A stretch of 45,733 bases of DNA from Thalassotalea sp. G2M2-11. Lineage in GTDB: Bacteria; Pseudomonadota; Gammaproteobacteria; Enterobacterales; Alteromonadaceae. Below the pieces are notes generated by a model. That model was not told the DNA's origin. It did no database searches and was given only the letters and a program-made list of their open reading frames with translations. The translations under genes were made by a program, and so were the position numbers. Where the stretch lies: the NCBI RefSeq assembly GCF_017168195.1, contig NZ_JADNYL010000007.1, positions 1 to 45,733 of the forward strand, in the 5' to 3' direction. Positions 15,394-25,308 of the stretch are shown here, in pieces (positions within the stretch are counted from its first letter, which is position 1; the number at the start of each line of letters is the position of its first letter).

Positions 15394-15438
15394 CTTTACA
15401 ACACATTGATAATGCGCAGTTATCAATGTGTTGTAAAG
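15394..15438. repeat. Perfect 19-bp inverted repeat (hairpin) between the DAHP synthase gene and rcsF
   Basis: The left arm at 15394-15412 starts CTTTACAACACATTG and is an exact reverse complement of the arm at 15420-15438, with a 7-nt loop TGCGCAG. It lies 50-95 bases downstream of the DAHP synthase stop. There is no T run on either side, so it is not a standard terminator. Confidence 0.9.
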
Positions 15439-15488
15439 CGAGAGCGGTTATCGAATATTGGTTAAAATGTTCAATTTTTAACGCTTTT

Positions 15489-16541
15489 TTATTGACGACT
15501 TTGCTTAACGGCATCTGCTAATAACACAAGCATTTGTTCACTGACGTTAAGATCAACACAGGCATCGGTAATGCTTTGACCGTAGGTTAATGCTTGATTA
15601 GCTAATACTTGCTGTTTGCCTTCAACCAGAAAACTTTCGATCATCACACCGGAAATACTTTGCTGACCTTGTTTTATTTGCTCGGCAATGCTTTGAGCAA
15701 CATCAATTTGCTTTGTATGATCTTTGTAGCTATTACCATGACTACAATCGACCATGATGCCAGAATGTATCTCATTCTTTGATAAATTGACTTTTGTTTG
15801 CTCAATGTCTTCTGGCGAATAATTAGGGGTTTTACCACCTCGTAAAATCACATGTGCATGTGGATTACCATGGGTTTGGTAAATACACATTTGGCCGCTT
15901 TTATCTGGTGAGTACAACACATGAGGAACACTTGATGCTTTGATGGCATCAACGGCGATTTGAATATTACCGTCAGTACCATTTTTAAAGCCGACTGGGC
16001 ATGAAAGTGCTGAAGCTAACTCTCTATGTACCTGACTTTCTGTGGTGCGGGCGCCAATAGCTCCCCAACAAATAAGATCTGAAATGTATTGTCCTGTCAC
16101 CATATCTAAAAATTCAGTACCGGCAGGTAAGCCCAGTTGATTAATTTCCATTAATAAGCTGCGCGCTAAATTAAGCCCTTTGGCGACATGGAATGATTTA
16201 TCTAAATCAGGATCGCTGATCAAACCTTTCCAACCAACGGTAGTACGAGGTTTTTCAAAATAAACTCGCATCACAATTAATAAATCTTCGCGGTATTTAT
16301 CATGCAATTGTTTGAGCTTTTTAGCGTAATCAACAGCCGCTTTAGTATCGTGAATCGAACAAGGACCAATGATCACTAACAAACGGTCATCGTCACCATT
16401 AATAATGGCTTCAATTTCTTTTCGGCTATTAATGATAAACTCTGCTGTTTCATCCGAGAGTGGAATTTGTTCGGCAAGTTCTGCAGGAGACACTAGATTC
16501 TCTATCAGTGTCGTTCTAAATTCATCTGTTTTGATGGTCAT
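15489..16541 (-). CDS. 3-deoxy-7-phosphoheptulonate (DAHP) synthase, class I (AroF/G/H type)
   Basis: The protein is a class-I DAHP synthase, the first enzyme of the shikimate pathway, condensing phosphoenolpyruvate with erythrose 4-phosphate. Starting at ATG 16541 it has 350 residues, like the E. coli isozymes. A longer frame to 16586 would add 15 unlikely residues. Motifs include VIIGPCSIHD, RVYFEKPRTTVGWKGLI, GARTTESQVHRELAS, GFKNGTDG and DCSHGNSYKDH. It adjoins ppsR, as aroH does in E. coli. Which end product (Tyr, Phe or Trp) inhibits it cannot be decided by eye. Its neighbours make and control PEP, one of its substrates. Confidence 0.95.
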   Translation of the reverse strand: MTIKTDEFRTTLIENLVSPAELAEQIPLSDETAEFIINSRKEIEAIINGDDDRLLVIIGPCSIHDTKAAVDYAKKLKQLHDKYREDLLIVMRVYFEKPRTTVGWKGLISDPDLDKSFHVAKGLNLARSLLMEINQLGLPAGTEFLDMVTGQYISDLICWGAIGARTTESQVHRELASALSCPVGFKNGTDGNIQIAVDAIKASSVPHVLYSPDKSGQMCIYQTHGNPHAHVILRGGKTPNYSPEDIEQTKVNLSKNEIHSGIMVDCSHGNSYKDHTKQIDVAQSIAEQIKQGQQSISGVMIESFLVEGKQQVLANQALTYGQSITDACVDLNVSEQMLVLLADAVKQSRQ

Positions 16542-16667
16542 GTAAGTAACTTTTCTTGAGTTGCGCGAGCGTTCACACAACAACACAAATTTATCGCGCT
16601 AACATACAGAAAAACATTGGTATTGTGAACTGTTTTGCCAGTTATTCTTAAAATTACTTATACCAGA

Positions 16668-17477
16668 TCAGTATTTGTATCGTTGCAATCCAGTTTCATT
16701 TAATATTTTGGCGGTTATTTCTTCAACCGAAAGTTTGGTTGTGTTTAAAAATGGGATCTTTTCTTTTTTATATAGTCTTTCAACTTCTCTTACTTCCATT
16801 CTACATTGTCTGGCGGAAGAGTACTTACTATTGGCCATTCTACCGGTTCTAATATCGATTAATCGTTGGGCATCTATGGTTAAACCAAAGAGTTTTTTCT
16901 TATGAGGGACGAGAAAACTCGGCAGTTTCAGCTCATCCATATCATCATCGGTAAACGGATAATTTGCGGCTTTAATGCCGTATTGCAAAGCGAGATAAAG
17001 TGACGTAGGGGTTTTACCCGAACGAGAAACACCGACCAGTATCACATCCGCATGTTCGTAGTTAGAGACATTAGAACCATCATCATTAGCAAGAGAGTAA
17101 TTGACTGCGTCAATACGATAATCATAACTATTTTCGTGGATACTGTGCGTTCGGTGGGCTTTTGGCTTAGCGCTGACACCTAATTGTTTTTCTAATGGAG
17201 CAACAAATTGCTCGAGGAAGTTGTAAATAATGGCATCGCTGCTATCAATAATTTCCCTTATTTCATGGTTTACAAAGGTATGAAATACTAAGGGTTTTTC
17301 ACCTGTATGCTTGGCTACACGATTAATTCGTTCTTTGGTTTTCTGCGCTTTTTCCACGGTTTCAACAAAGGCAATGGTGTCATGTTCAAATTGAATAGGA
17401 AATAAAGATAAAAGGGCATGACCGAATACTTCTGAAGTGATTGCTGTGCCATCTGAGACATAAAAAGCCGTACGCAT
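16668..17477 (-). CDS. ppsR: PEP synthase regulatory protein PpsR (bifunctional kinase/pyrophosphorylase)
   Basis: The protein is a DUF299-family ADP-dependent kinase and phosphate-dependent phosphorylase that switches PEP synthase off and on. The N-terminus [17 protein letters not shown] is typical of the family. A P-loop-like [15 protein letters not shown] lies about residues 145-160, and NYPFTDDD follows. The start is ATG 17477 with AAAGGAA upstream, giving 269 residues; the frame extends to 17513 without good reason. It is divergent from ppsA, its target, across a gap of about 200 bp, as in E. coli. Confidence 0.95.
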   Translation of the reverse strand: MRTAFYVSDGTAITSEVFGHALLSLFPIQFEHDTIAFVETVEKAQKTKERINRVAKHTGEKPLVFHTFVNHEIREIIDSSDAIIYNFLEQFVAPLEKQLGVSAKPKAHRTHSIHENSYDYRIDAVNYSLANDDGSNVSNYEHADVILVGVSRSGKTPTSLYLALQYGIKAANYPFTDDDMDELKLPSFLVPHKKKLFGLTIDAQRLIDIRTGRMANSKYSSARQCRMEVREVERLYKKEKIPFLNTTKLSVEEITAKILNETGLQRYKY

Positions 17478-17587
17478 GAAAATTCCTTTAAATATATCAA
17501 AGTGTGAAATCAACTATGAAAACTTACTAAATGTGTTTTAGTTTATTGCATTAGCAGTGTAAAATGATTGCTAGCACAAAGATAGCA

Positions 17588-17636
17588 ATTAGCTTAATTT
17601 TTTAGTTAAATGATTGAATTAGATGATTAAGCTAAT
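17588..17636. promoter_or_regulatory. Perfect 11-bp inverted repeat upstream of ppsA
   Basis: ATTAGCTTAAT (17588-17598) and ATTAAGCTAAT (17626-17636) are exact inverted copies about 28 nt apart, 40 bp before the ppsA start in the ppsR-ppsA divergent region. It could be an operator pair or a leader hairpin. It does not match the Cra consensus. Confidence 0.5.
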
Positions 17637-17675
17637 AGTTATTAATTTATATTTATCCTAAGTGGAGATTTTGTC

Positions 17676-20054
17676 GTGCAAGAAAACGTACTTTGGTATG
17701 AAGAATTAGGAATGAGTGATGTCGACCGTGTTGGTGGAAAAAATGCATCACTAGGTGAGATGATTTCAAACCTGTCAAATGTGGGTGTACAAGTACCAGG
17801 AGGCTTTGCTACAACGTCGTTCGCATTCAACGAATTTTTAGAGCAAAGTGGTTTAAACGACAAAATTCATCAACTGCTCGATGAACTCGATGTCAGTGAT
17901 GTGAATGCATTAGCTGAATGTGGTGCAAAAATTCGTCAGTGGATCATTGATACGCCATTCTTACCACAAATGCAGCAAGATATTGAGCAAGCATATGCCA
18001 AATTAGCAGGTGAGTTCTCAGACGATGCATCATTTGCTGTGCGTTCGTCAGCAACAGCAGAAGATATGCCAGATGCTTCTTTTGCTGGTCAGCAGGAAAC
18101 TTTCTTAAATGTGCGTGGCTTTGATGCTGTGATGGTGGCAATTAAGCATGTGTTTGCGTCATTATTTAACGATCGAGCGATTTCTTATCGTGTTCATCAG
18201 GGCTATGACCATCGTGGCGTTGCTTTATCAGCAGGTATTCAACGTATGGTGCGTAGTGATATTGCATCATCAGGTGTGATGTTCTCAATTGATACCGAAT
18301 CAGGCTTTGAAGATGTGGTATTTGTTACTTCAAGTTACGGCCTTGGTGAAATGGTGGTACAAGGGGCGGTTAATCCAGACGAATTTTATGTTCATAAGCC
18401 AACCCTAGCTAACGGGAACCCAGCGGTAGTTAGAAGAAATATCGGCTCAAAAGCGATCAAAATGGTGTATACCGATACGCAAGAGCACGGCAAACAAGTG
18501 GAAATTGTCGATGTTGACCAACAATTATCTAATCAATTTTCATTAACCGACAGCGAAGTACAACAGTTAGCACAACAAGCGGTTATTATCGAAAAGCATT
18601 ATCAACGTCCAATGGATATTGAGTGGGCAAAAGATGGTCTTGATGGCAAGCTTTATATCGTTCAAGCACGTCCTGAAACGGTTCGTAGCCGTGAAAGTGG
18701 TAATGTGATGGAACAATTCCAGTTACAAGCAACCGGCAATATCGTCTGTCAGGGGCGTTCGATTGGTCATAAAATAGGTAGTGGAAAGGCTAAAGTACTT
18801 GCTTCTCTCGATGAAATGGACAAAATTCAACCGGGTGATGTTTTAGTTACGGATATGACCGATCCCGATTGGGAACCTATTATGAAAAAAGCGTCAGCGA
18901 TTGTGACTAACCGCGGCGGCAGAACCTGTCATGCGGCAATTATTGCGCGTGAAATGGGCATTCCAGCAGTAGTCGGTTGTGTTGATGCCACCAGTAAAAT
19001 TGCAACCGGCGACGAAGTTACCGTTTCATGTGCCGAAGGTGATACTGGTCATATTTATCAGGGCTTACTTGAATATACCGTCACTAAATCTACCGTTGAT
19101 GATATGCCAGAGTTACCACTCAAAATTATGATGAATGTTGGTAATCCTGATCGTGCATTTACTTTTGCCAAACTACCACATGCCGGTATAGGTTTAGCGC
19201 GATTAGAATTTATTATTAACAAAATGATCGGTGTTCATCCTAAAGCGCTGATTAACTATGATCAGCAATCTGATCAGTTAAAAGAAGAAATTAATGATTA
19301 TATGGCCGGATATAGCAGCCCGGTAGAATTTTATATTGCCAAATTAACCGAAGGCATTGCCACCTTAGCTGCTGCTTATTCTCCTGAAAAAGTGATTGTT
19401 CGTATGTCTGATTTTAAGTCGAACGAATATGCCAACTTAGTTGGTGGAGAAGAGTACGAGCCAGAAGAAGAAAACCCTATGCTGGGCTATCGTGGTGCGT
19501 CTCGTTATATTTCTGAAGATTTCAGAGAATGTTTTGCACTTGAGTGTGAAGCAATTAAACGAGTACGTAATGACATGGGGCTTACCAATGTAGAGGTGAT
19601 GATCCCGTTTGTTCGTACCTTGGAAGAAGCGCAAGCTGTCATTGAAATTTTGGCAGAGCACGGCTTAAAACGTGGTGAAAATGGCTTACGGGTGATCATG
19701 ATGTGTGAATTGCCGTCTAATGCATTATTAGCCGATCAATTCTTGGATCATTTTGACGGTTTCTCTATTGGCTCAAATGACTTAACCCAGTTAACCTTGG
19801 GCTTAGACAGAGACTCAGGCTTAGTCGCTCATTTATTTGATGAACGCAATCCTGCAGTTAAAGCATTATTAGCGATGGCAATTAAAGCGTGTAAGGCACG
19901 GGGCAAATATGTCGGTATCTGTGGTCAAGGCCCATCAGATCATGAAGATTTAGCTGCCTGGTTGGTTGAACAGGGTATTGATAGTGTGTCATTAAACCCT
20001 GATACGGTTTTACCGACTTGGTTATATTTAGCAGAGCAATACCCGTCTAATTAA
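17676..20054 (+). CDS. ppsA: Phosphoenolpyruvate synthase
   Basis: The 792-residue protein (the same length as E. coli PpsA) converts pyruvate and ATP to PEP, AMP and phosphate. It has an N-terminal ATP-grasp domain (RVGGKNASLGEM at about 13-24, FAVRSSATAEDMPDASFAGQ), the phosphohistidine swivel domain (NRGGRTCHAAIIAREMGIPA, catalytic His about residue 420) and a C-terminal PEP-binding barrel (MLGYRGASRY, IGSNDLTQLTLGLDRD, GICGQGPSD). The start is GTG 17676 with AAGTGGAG upstream. The divergent ppsR controls it by phosphorylation. A clear terminator follows. Confidence 0.98.
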   Translation: MQENVLWYEELGMSDVDRVGGKNASLGEMISNLSNVGVQVPGGFATTSFAFNEFLEQSGLNDKIHQLLDELDVSDVNALAECGAKIRQWIIDTPFLPQMQQDIEQAYAKLAGEFSDDASFAVRSSATAEDMPDASFAGQQETFLNVRGFDAVMVAIKHVFASLFNDRAISYRVHQGYDHRGVALSAGIQRMVRSDIASSGVMFSIDTESGFEDVVFVTSSYGLGEMVVQGAVNPDEFYVHKPTLANGNPAVVRRNIGSKAIKMVYTDTQEHGKQVEIVDVDQQLSNQFSLTDSEVQQLAQQAVIIEKHYQRPMDIEWAKDGLDGKLYIVQARPETVRSRESGNVMEQFQLQATGNIVCQGRSIGHKIGSGKAKVLASLDEMDKIQPGDVLVTDMTDPDWEPIMKKASAIVTNRGGRTCHAAIIAREMGIPAVVGCVDATSKIATGDEVTVSCAEGDTGHIYQGLLEYTVTKSTVDDMPELPLKIMMNVGNPDRAFTFAKLPHAGIGLARLEFIINKMIGVHPKALINYDQQSDQLKEEINDYMAGYSSPVEFYIAKLTEGIATLAAAYSPEKVIVRMSDFKSNEYANLVGGEEYEPEEENPMLGYRGASRYISEDFRECFALECEAIKRVRNDMGLTNVEVMIPFVRTLEEAQAVIEILAEHGLKRGENGLRVIMMCELPSNALLADQFLDHFDGFSIGSNDLTQLTLGLDRDSGLVAHLFDERNPAVKALLAMAIKACKARGKYVGICGQGPSDHEDLAAWLVEQGIDSVSLNPDTVLPTWLYLAEQYPSN

Positions 20055-20076
20055 TCGTCCCAAATACTTTTGCATT

Positions 20077-20113
20077 AAAACCTCACTTGCCGTTGGCTGT
20101 GAGGTTTTTTTTT
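20077..20113 (+). terminator. Rho-independent terminator of ppsA
   Basis: AAAACCTCAC and GTGAGGTTTT form a 10-bp stem with a 12-nt loop, followed by a long T run. Confidence 0.9.
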
Positions 20114-20191
20114 GTGATTTTTAGCTTTACATTTACTGTACATTTTTAATGACAATAGGAGAAAAACTAAATAGTTGCCTTAGCAGCAAAT

Positions 20192-20207
20192 TATGATCTT
20201 GATCACA
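20192..20207. promoter_or_regulatory. CRP-like binding site upstream of the ThDP decarboxylase gene
   Basis: TATGATCTTGATCACA matches TGTGA-N6-TCACA at nine of ten half-site positions, 70 bp before the start codon. The central TGATC..GATCA symmetry means an FNR-type regulator is also possible. Confidence 0.5.
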
Positions 20208-20276
20208 ACACAAAGTGAAGTGAGGTTTTAAGGTGCTGTCATTATTTGACTAGAACCTACTGGTTAGGAAATTTAA

Positions 20277-22064
20277 ATGACAACATCATATGAATTAAAT
20301 TTTGGTAAAGACTACAACGACAGCTTGCCGGTATTAGGCAGTGTCATGGCCGACGTAATTGAATTTTTTGGTGGTAAAAGTATTTATGGTGTTGGTGGGG
20401 ATTTTGCTGCCAACTTAATTGCGGCAATGGAAAAACGATTAGATATATGCCCATCAAGTAATGAAATGCACGCGGGTTTTTCAGCCTGTGCTCAAGCTGA
20501 AATTGACGGTTTAGGTTTTTGCTTAACCACTTATACCGTTGGTAGCTTACCTTGCGCCAGTGCGGCGGCATTAGCGGTAACAGAAGGTTTACCCGTAGTA
20601 TTTATCTCTGGTGCACCAGGGGAAGTGGAAGTGCATCAACAAGCTATTCACCATACCGTCCATCCTAATGCGTCATGGAAAACCGAATATGATAATGCGT
20701 TAAATGCCTTTGCAGCACTAGGGATGAAAGTGGAGCGCTTGCAAGGTGATCGTGCGAGTAGTCAGCCGAACGTGGCAGGTAATCGCTTTTTTCATTTAGT
20801 TGCTCAAGCGTATAAAACTAAGCAACCAGTATTTATTGAAGTGCCACGCGATTTAGTCTTTGCTAAAACACAATTATTAAAACTGCCCGAATCGGTTGAA
20901 AAGATCACCTGGGGCGATAACGTTTTGTGTGGTAGTGAATTGATTGCCACAAAGGTGATTTCAAAGCTTAATGAAGCAAAAGCCCCCATGCTTTATTTGG
21001 GCGATAAGCTTAAACATAATGATAAGTTAAAGGCATTAATACTCGCATTTGCCGAAAAATTTAATATTCCTTTTGCCACCAGTTGGTTTGCCAAAGGCAT
21101 TTTTGATGAATATCATCCGTTAGCGCTTGGTGCTTATAACGGCGTATTTACTCAAACGGCTGGTGGTGAGTATATCGACAGCCAAGTTGATTATGTCCTC
21201 GATGTAGCAACCAGCATTTACGCACAAGATACTAATACCGCGTTTGGCACTGGCACCCATAAAATAGAAAGCTTAAGTAACCGTACATTGCTTAAAGGCG
21301 GTACGGTGTTAGAGCGTGATATTGTTGAAGTGTTTGAACATTTAATTAAAGCGGATATCAAGCGTTTCGATTTTCAACAGCCTAAGACAACAGCACCTGT
21401 TGTCTTAGCTGAGGATGAGACGATTGATTTTAATAACCTTGCCGATACGCTTAATCAATTACAAGCTGAGCATCAAACCCCGTTTGTTTATTTACCGGAA
21501 GTAGGGAATTCGTATTTTACTAGCTATAGCTTAACGGTGAAGCAAAGTAGCTTAGGCCGTGCCTGGTTAACTAACCCTTGGTACGGTGCTATGGGAACGG
21601 CATTACCCTATGCTCGTGTAGTCGCCAAACGTATCAAAGAAAATGGTGATAAAGACAGGGCTGTTGTTATTATTGGCGATGGTGGTTTTCATTTTCAGTT
21701 AAATGAAATGATCCATTTTTTAAAAGACAGAACCAATGTCACTATTATCTATATGCGAAATAATGTGTTTCATCTAGGTAAAAGTGGTGATTCAAGTATT
21801 TACCATTGTAATGATGCCGATTTTGATGTGCATAGTGTAGTTAAAGGGTATCAAGGACAAGCCTATCGCACTCATACGGTGGCTGAGTTTAAAGCCGCGT
21901 TTGAGCAAACATTACAAGTGCAGGGTATTCAATTAATAGAAATATTGGCGCAGCCAACAGAAGAAAAGCAATGTAATGAATTACGTTTATTGAACTTGTA
22001 CATTAAATCTAAAAATGGCGATCCTGCCTCAATCGAAAAATGGCAAGCGCTATCGCGCAGCTAA
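20277..22064 (+). CDS. Thiamine diphosphate-dependent 2-oxo-acid decarboxylase (pyruvate/indolepyruvate decarboxylase type)
   Basis: The 595-residue protein has the layout of pyruvate/indolepyruvate decarboxylases. The N-terminal Pyr domain carries the ThDP-activating glutamate in SNEMHAGFSA (about Glu63) and an IHHTVHP motif with the paired histidines typical of these decarboxylases. A central domain follows, then the C-terminal PP domain with the ThDP/Mg motif starting GDGGFHFQ and ending at NN after YMR. The product would be an aldehyde and CO2. Sequence alone does not tell pyruvate from aryl or branched 2-oxo acids. AGGAAA precedes ATG 20277, and a CRP/FNR-like site lies upstream. The next gene encodes an FAD/Fe-S 2-hydroxy-acid dehydrogenase. 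Confidence 0.88.
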   Translation: MTTSYELNFGKDYNDSLPVLGSVMADVIEFFGGKSIYGVGGDFAANLIAAMEKRLDICPSSNEMHAGFSACAQAEIDGLGFCLTTYTVGSLPCASAAALAVTEGLPVVFISGAPGEVEVHQQAIHHTVHPNASWKTEYDNALNAFAALGMKVERLQGDRASSQPNVAGNRFFHLVAQAYKTKQPVFIEVPRDLVFAKTQLLKLPESVEKITWGDNVLCGSELIATKVISKLNEAKAPMLYLGDKLKHNDKLKALILAFAEKFNIPFATSWFAKGIFDEYHPLALGAYNGVFTQTAGGEYIDSQVDYVLDVATSIYAQDTNTAFGTGTHKIESLSNRTLLKGGTVLERDIVEVFEHLIKADIKRFDFQQPKTTAPVVLAEDETIDFNNLADTLNQLQAEHQTPFVYLPEVGNSYFTSYSLTVKQSSLGRAWLTNPWYGAMGTALPYARVVAKRIKENGDKDRAVVIIGDGGFHFQLNEMIHFLKDRTNVTIIYMRNNVFHLGKSGDSSIYHCNDADFDVHSVVKGYQGQAYRTHTVAEFKAAFEQTLQVQGIQLIEILAQPTEEKQCNELRLLNLYIKSKNGDPASIEKWQALSRS

Positions 22065-22197
22065 ACACATCAGCTTAGCGTGTGAAGTGAGTAATTTAGT
22101 CAAAAAAGTTCTTAAGCTTTCTCGCTTCAACGCTAAAATTTCAAACATAGCAGTGATATACTGCCAGCACTTTTAATTTGCTGTTTATATTGTTGTT

Positions 22198-25100
22198 ATG
22201 TTTCCTCGGTTAGATCCACAAGAACTTATTGCGCCACTGTATCAAAAATTTGCTCAAGCACTTGCCTCGCTTTCTTATCACGGTGATATTAGCACGCAAT
22301 ATGGTGCGCGACTTGCGGTTGCTACCGATAACAGTATTTACCAACAATTACCGCAACTTGTATTACATCCTCGTAATACACAAGATGTGCAAGTGATCAC
22401 CGAACTTGCCAATCAAGACTGCTATCAATCGATTAAGTTCAGTGCTCGAGGCGGCGGAACGGGCACTAATGGCCAAAGTTTAACCCCAGGTATTGTGGTT
22501 GATATGTCAAAATATATGAACCACATACTCGAGATCAATGTTGAAGAAAATTGGGTCAGAGTACAAGCTGGTGTGGTGAAAGATCAGTTGAATGATTATT
22601 TGCGCCCATACGGGTTTTTCTTTTCACCTGATTTATCCACCAGTAATCGCGCCACGATAGGCGGTATGATCAATACTGATGCATCCGGCCAAGGTTCGTT
22701 AGTGTATGGCAAAACATCTGATCACGTGCTAGCGCTTGAATCGGTATTAGCCAATGGTGAACTGCTGTCAACAAAGCCGTTAGCTATTGCTCAAGCTAAA
22801 GAGCTTGCAAGCAAAGACACGAGTTTAGGGCGAATATTAGCGCAGGTATTATCAACGAGTATTGATAAAAGAGAACAGATATTAGCGAAATTTCCTCGCT
22901 TAAATCGCTTTTTAACGGGCTATGATCTTGAGCATGCGGTCAGTGACGATTTACAGACAATCGATGTAAGCCGACTTATTACTGGCTCAGAAGGCTCTTT
23001 AGCGTTTGTTTGCGAGGCAAAACTGAATTTAACGCCTATTTCCAAGGCGAAAACCTTAATTAATATTAAGTATGACAGTTTTGATTCAGCACTGCGTCAT
23101 TCGCCAACATTAGTCGCGGCTAATGCAACGTCGGTTGAAACTATCGATTCAAAGGTATTAAATCTTGCTAAACAAGATATCGTCTGGCATTCAGTCAGTG
23201 ATTTGATCACCGAAGTACCAGATAAAGTGATGGATGGTATTAACATCGTTGAATATAACGGTGAAACCCCAGAGGCGTTAGCAAGTGAAGTGGCTCAGTT
23301 AACGGCGCAACTTGATCAGGATATTGCTGACAAGACTGGGGTGATTGGTTATCAGGTGACTTCAGATCTCGTTAGCATTAATAAGCTTTATGGGATGCGA
23401 AAAAAAGCGGTTGGCTTGCTCGGTAACACTCAAGGAGAGCAAAAGCCGTTAGCATTTGCTGAAGATACTGCCGTTCCTCCTGAAAATTTAGCCGATTTTA
23501 TTAGTGAATTCAGAGCGTTACTAGATAGTTACCAACTGCATTATGGCATGTTTGGCCATGTGGATGCAGGGGTATTACATGTGCGTCCTGCTCTTGATAT
23601 GTGCGATCCTAAGCAAGAAATAATCATGCGGGAGATTTCTGATAAAGTGGTGGCATTAACCGCTAAGTATGGCGGATTAATGTGGGGAGAGCATGGTAAA
23701 GGCTATCGCAGTGAATATGGGCCAGCGTTTTTTGGCGACGAATTATTTACTGAGCTGCGAAAAATTAAAACGGTATTTGATCCGCTCAATAAAATGAACC
23801 CAGGAAAAATTTGTACGCCAATTGATTCTGATGAGCAACTAGTGTCTGTTGATGACACTAAGCGCGGCACGTTTGATCGACAAATCCCTATTCAAGTGAA
23901 ATCGTCATTTAAGTCGGCGATGGAATGTAATGGCAATGGTTTATGTTTTAATTATGATGCAACCAGCCCTATGTGTCCGTCGAGTAAAATTACCCGAGAT
24001 CGTCGTCATTCGCCGAAAGGTCGAGCAGGCTTGATGCGTGAATGGCTAAGATTATTGGAAAACAAAGGCATAGATGTCTTGCAACTTGAGCAGCAAGTCA
24101 ATGGTTGGTCGATAAAACAATTACTTGATAAAGTGAAAAATAAACTGACCAAAGCCAATCAGGACGACTTTTCTCATGAAGTAATGGAAGCCATGTCAGG
24201 TTGTTTAGCGTGTAAAGCGTGCGCCAGTCAATGTCCTATCAAGGTTGATGTGCCTGATTTTCGCGCACGTTTTGTTAACTTATATCATGCTAAATATTTC
24301 AGACCATTAAAAGATCACTTAGTGGCAAATGTTGAAACGCTTACACCGTTAATGGCAAAAGCGCCAAAATTAGTGAACAGTGTTTTAGCAAGTGGTGTGT
24401 ATGAAAAGGCGTCTAAAGCGACTATCGGGTATGTAGATACCCCGTTACTGTCTGTGCCTACCTTATCTTCGCGCACGCAAACCCATGGTTTTGAGCCATT
24501 TGAATTAAGCAAGTTTGAACAAATGTCGTTAGAGCAGCGGCAAGATTATGTGTTTATTGTTCAAGATCCATTCACTTCGTTTTACGATGCTGGTGTGGTT
24601 GAACGTATGATGCTGCTGATTGCAAAGTTGGGCTTTAAACCTGTATTGATCCCGTTCAAACCCAATGGTAAGCCACAGCATGTTAAAGGCTTTTTAAAAC
24701 GCTTTGCAAAAACAGCCCGATCAACGGCGGCATTCTTAAACCAATTACAGCAATTAGCGATCCCTATGGTGGGGATGGATGCCTCATTAGCTTTGTGTTA
24801 TCGAGACGAATATCAGCAAGCACTAGGAAAGCAACGTGGAGACTTTCAGGTGCTACTTGCCCATGAGTGGCTATTATCTGTGATCGATCACCAAAAAATA
24901 CATAATGAACAATATACGCCGAAAAATTCTACGGTTTATAAGTTGTTTGCTCATTGTACGGAAAAAACTGCGTTAGCAGGCAGTGAAAAACAATGGCAAG
25001 AAATTTTTAACTTTTTTGGTCTGAAATTAGACAATGTTTCTGTGGGCTGCTGTGGTATGGCGGGCACTTATGGTCACGAGCAAAGCAATCTGGCGAACTC

Positions 25101-25260
25101 GAAAGGGCTTTATCAGTTAAGCTGGCAACCTAGCATTGAACCGTTAGCACCAGAGCAGATAGTGGTTACAGGCTATTCTTGTCGTTCACAAGTAAAGCGA
25201 TTGAGTCAGGTCAACACCAAACACCCAATTGAAGTATTATTGCAAGAGTTAGACGGGTAA
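22198..25260 (+). CDS. ydiJ: YdiJ-like FAD/Fe-S 2-hydroxy-acid dehydrogenase
   Basis: The 1020-residue protein matches E. coli YdiJ in length and order. An N-terminal FAD-binding PCMH/GlpD-type domain (SARGGGTGTNGQSLTPG at about 81-97, then IGGMINTDASGQGS) is followed by an FAD-oxidase C-terminal domain (HYGMFGHVDAGVLHVRP, WGEHGKGYRSEYG). Next come two 4Fe-4S clusters (CNGNGLCFNYD..MCPSSK and CLACKACASQCPIKVD) and a C-terminal CCG-type domain (VGCCGMAGTYGHE). YdiJ is reported to oxidise D-2-hydroxyglutarate, and related proteins oxidise D-lactate. It passes electrons to the membrane chain. No terminator separates it clearly from the preceding gene, 133 bp upstream. Confidence 0.92.
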   Translation: MFPRLDPQELIAPLYQKFAQALASLSYHGDISTQYGARLAVATDNSIYQQLPQLVLHPRNTQDVQVITELANQDCYQSIKFSARGGGTGTNGQSLTPGIVVDMSKYMNHILEINVEENWVRVQAGVVKDQLNDYLRPYGFFFSPDLSTSNRATIGGMINTDASGQGSLVYGKTSDHVLALESVLANGELLSTKPLAIAQAKELASKDTSLGRILAQVLSTSIDKREQILAKFPRLNRFLTGYDLEHAVSDDLQTIDVSRLITGSEGSLAFVCEAKLNLTPISKAKTLINIKYDSFDSALRHSPTLVAANATSVETIDSKVLNLAKQDIVWHSVSDLITEVPDKVMDGINIVEYNGETPEALASEVAQLTAQLDQDIADKTGVIGYQVTSDLVSINKLYGMRKKAVGLLGNTQGEQKPLAFAEDTAVPPENLADFISEFRALLDSYQLHYGMFGHVDAGVLHVRPALDMCDPKQEIIMREISDKVVALTAKYGGLMWGEHGKGYRSEYGPAFFGDELFTELRKIKTVFDPLNKMNPGKICTPIDSDEQLVSVDDTKRGTFDRQIPIQVKSSFKSAMECNGNGLCFNYDATSPMCPSSKITRDRRHSPKGRAGLMREWLRLLENKGIDVLQLEQQVNGWSIKQLLDKVKNKLTKANQDDFSHEVMEAMSGCLACKACASQCPIKVDVPDFRARFVNLYHAKYFRPLKDHLVANVETLTPLMAKAPKLVNSVLASGVYEKASKATIGYVDTPLLSVPTLSSRTQTHGFEPFELSKFEQMSLEQRQDYVFIVQDPFTSFYDAGVVERMMLLIAKLGFKPVLIPFKPNGKPQHVKGFLKRFAKTARSTAAFLNQLQQLAIPMVGMDASLALCYRDEYQQALGKQRGDFQVLLAHEWLLSVIDHQKIHNEQYTPKNSTVYKLFAHCTEKTALAGSEKQWQEIFNFFGLKLDNVSVGCCGMAGTYGHEQSNLANSKGLYQLSWQPSIEPLAPEQIVVTGYSCRSQVKRLSQVNTKHPIEVLLQELDG

Positions 25261-25308
25261 GCAGTTAAAAAAATTGCCCTGATAAATTAGGCTATTATTA
25301 TGTTTTGC

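Noticed and set aside
15299-15514. A 71-codon Cys-rich minus-strand ORF between rcsF and the DAHP synthase gene
   Set aside because: It overlaps the end of the DAHP synthase gene, lacks a ribosome-binding site, and is crossed by the perfect 19-bp inverted repeat, which explains its apparent sequence.
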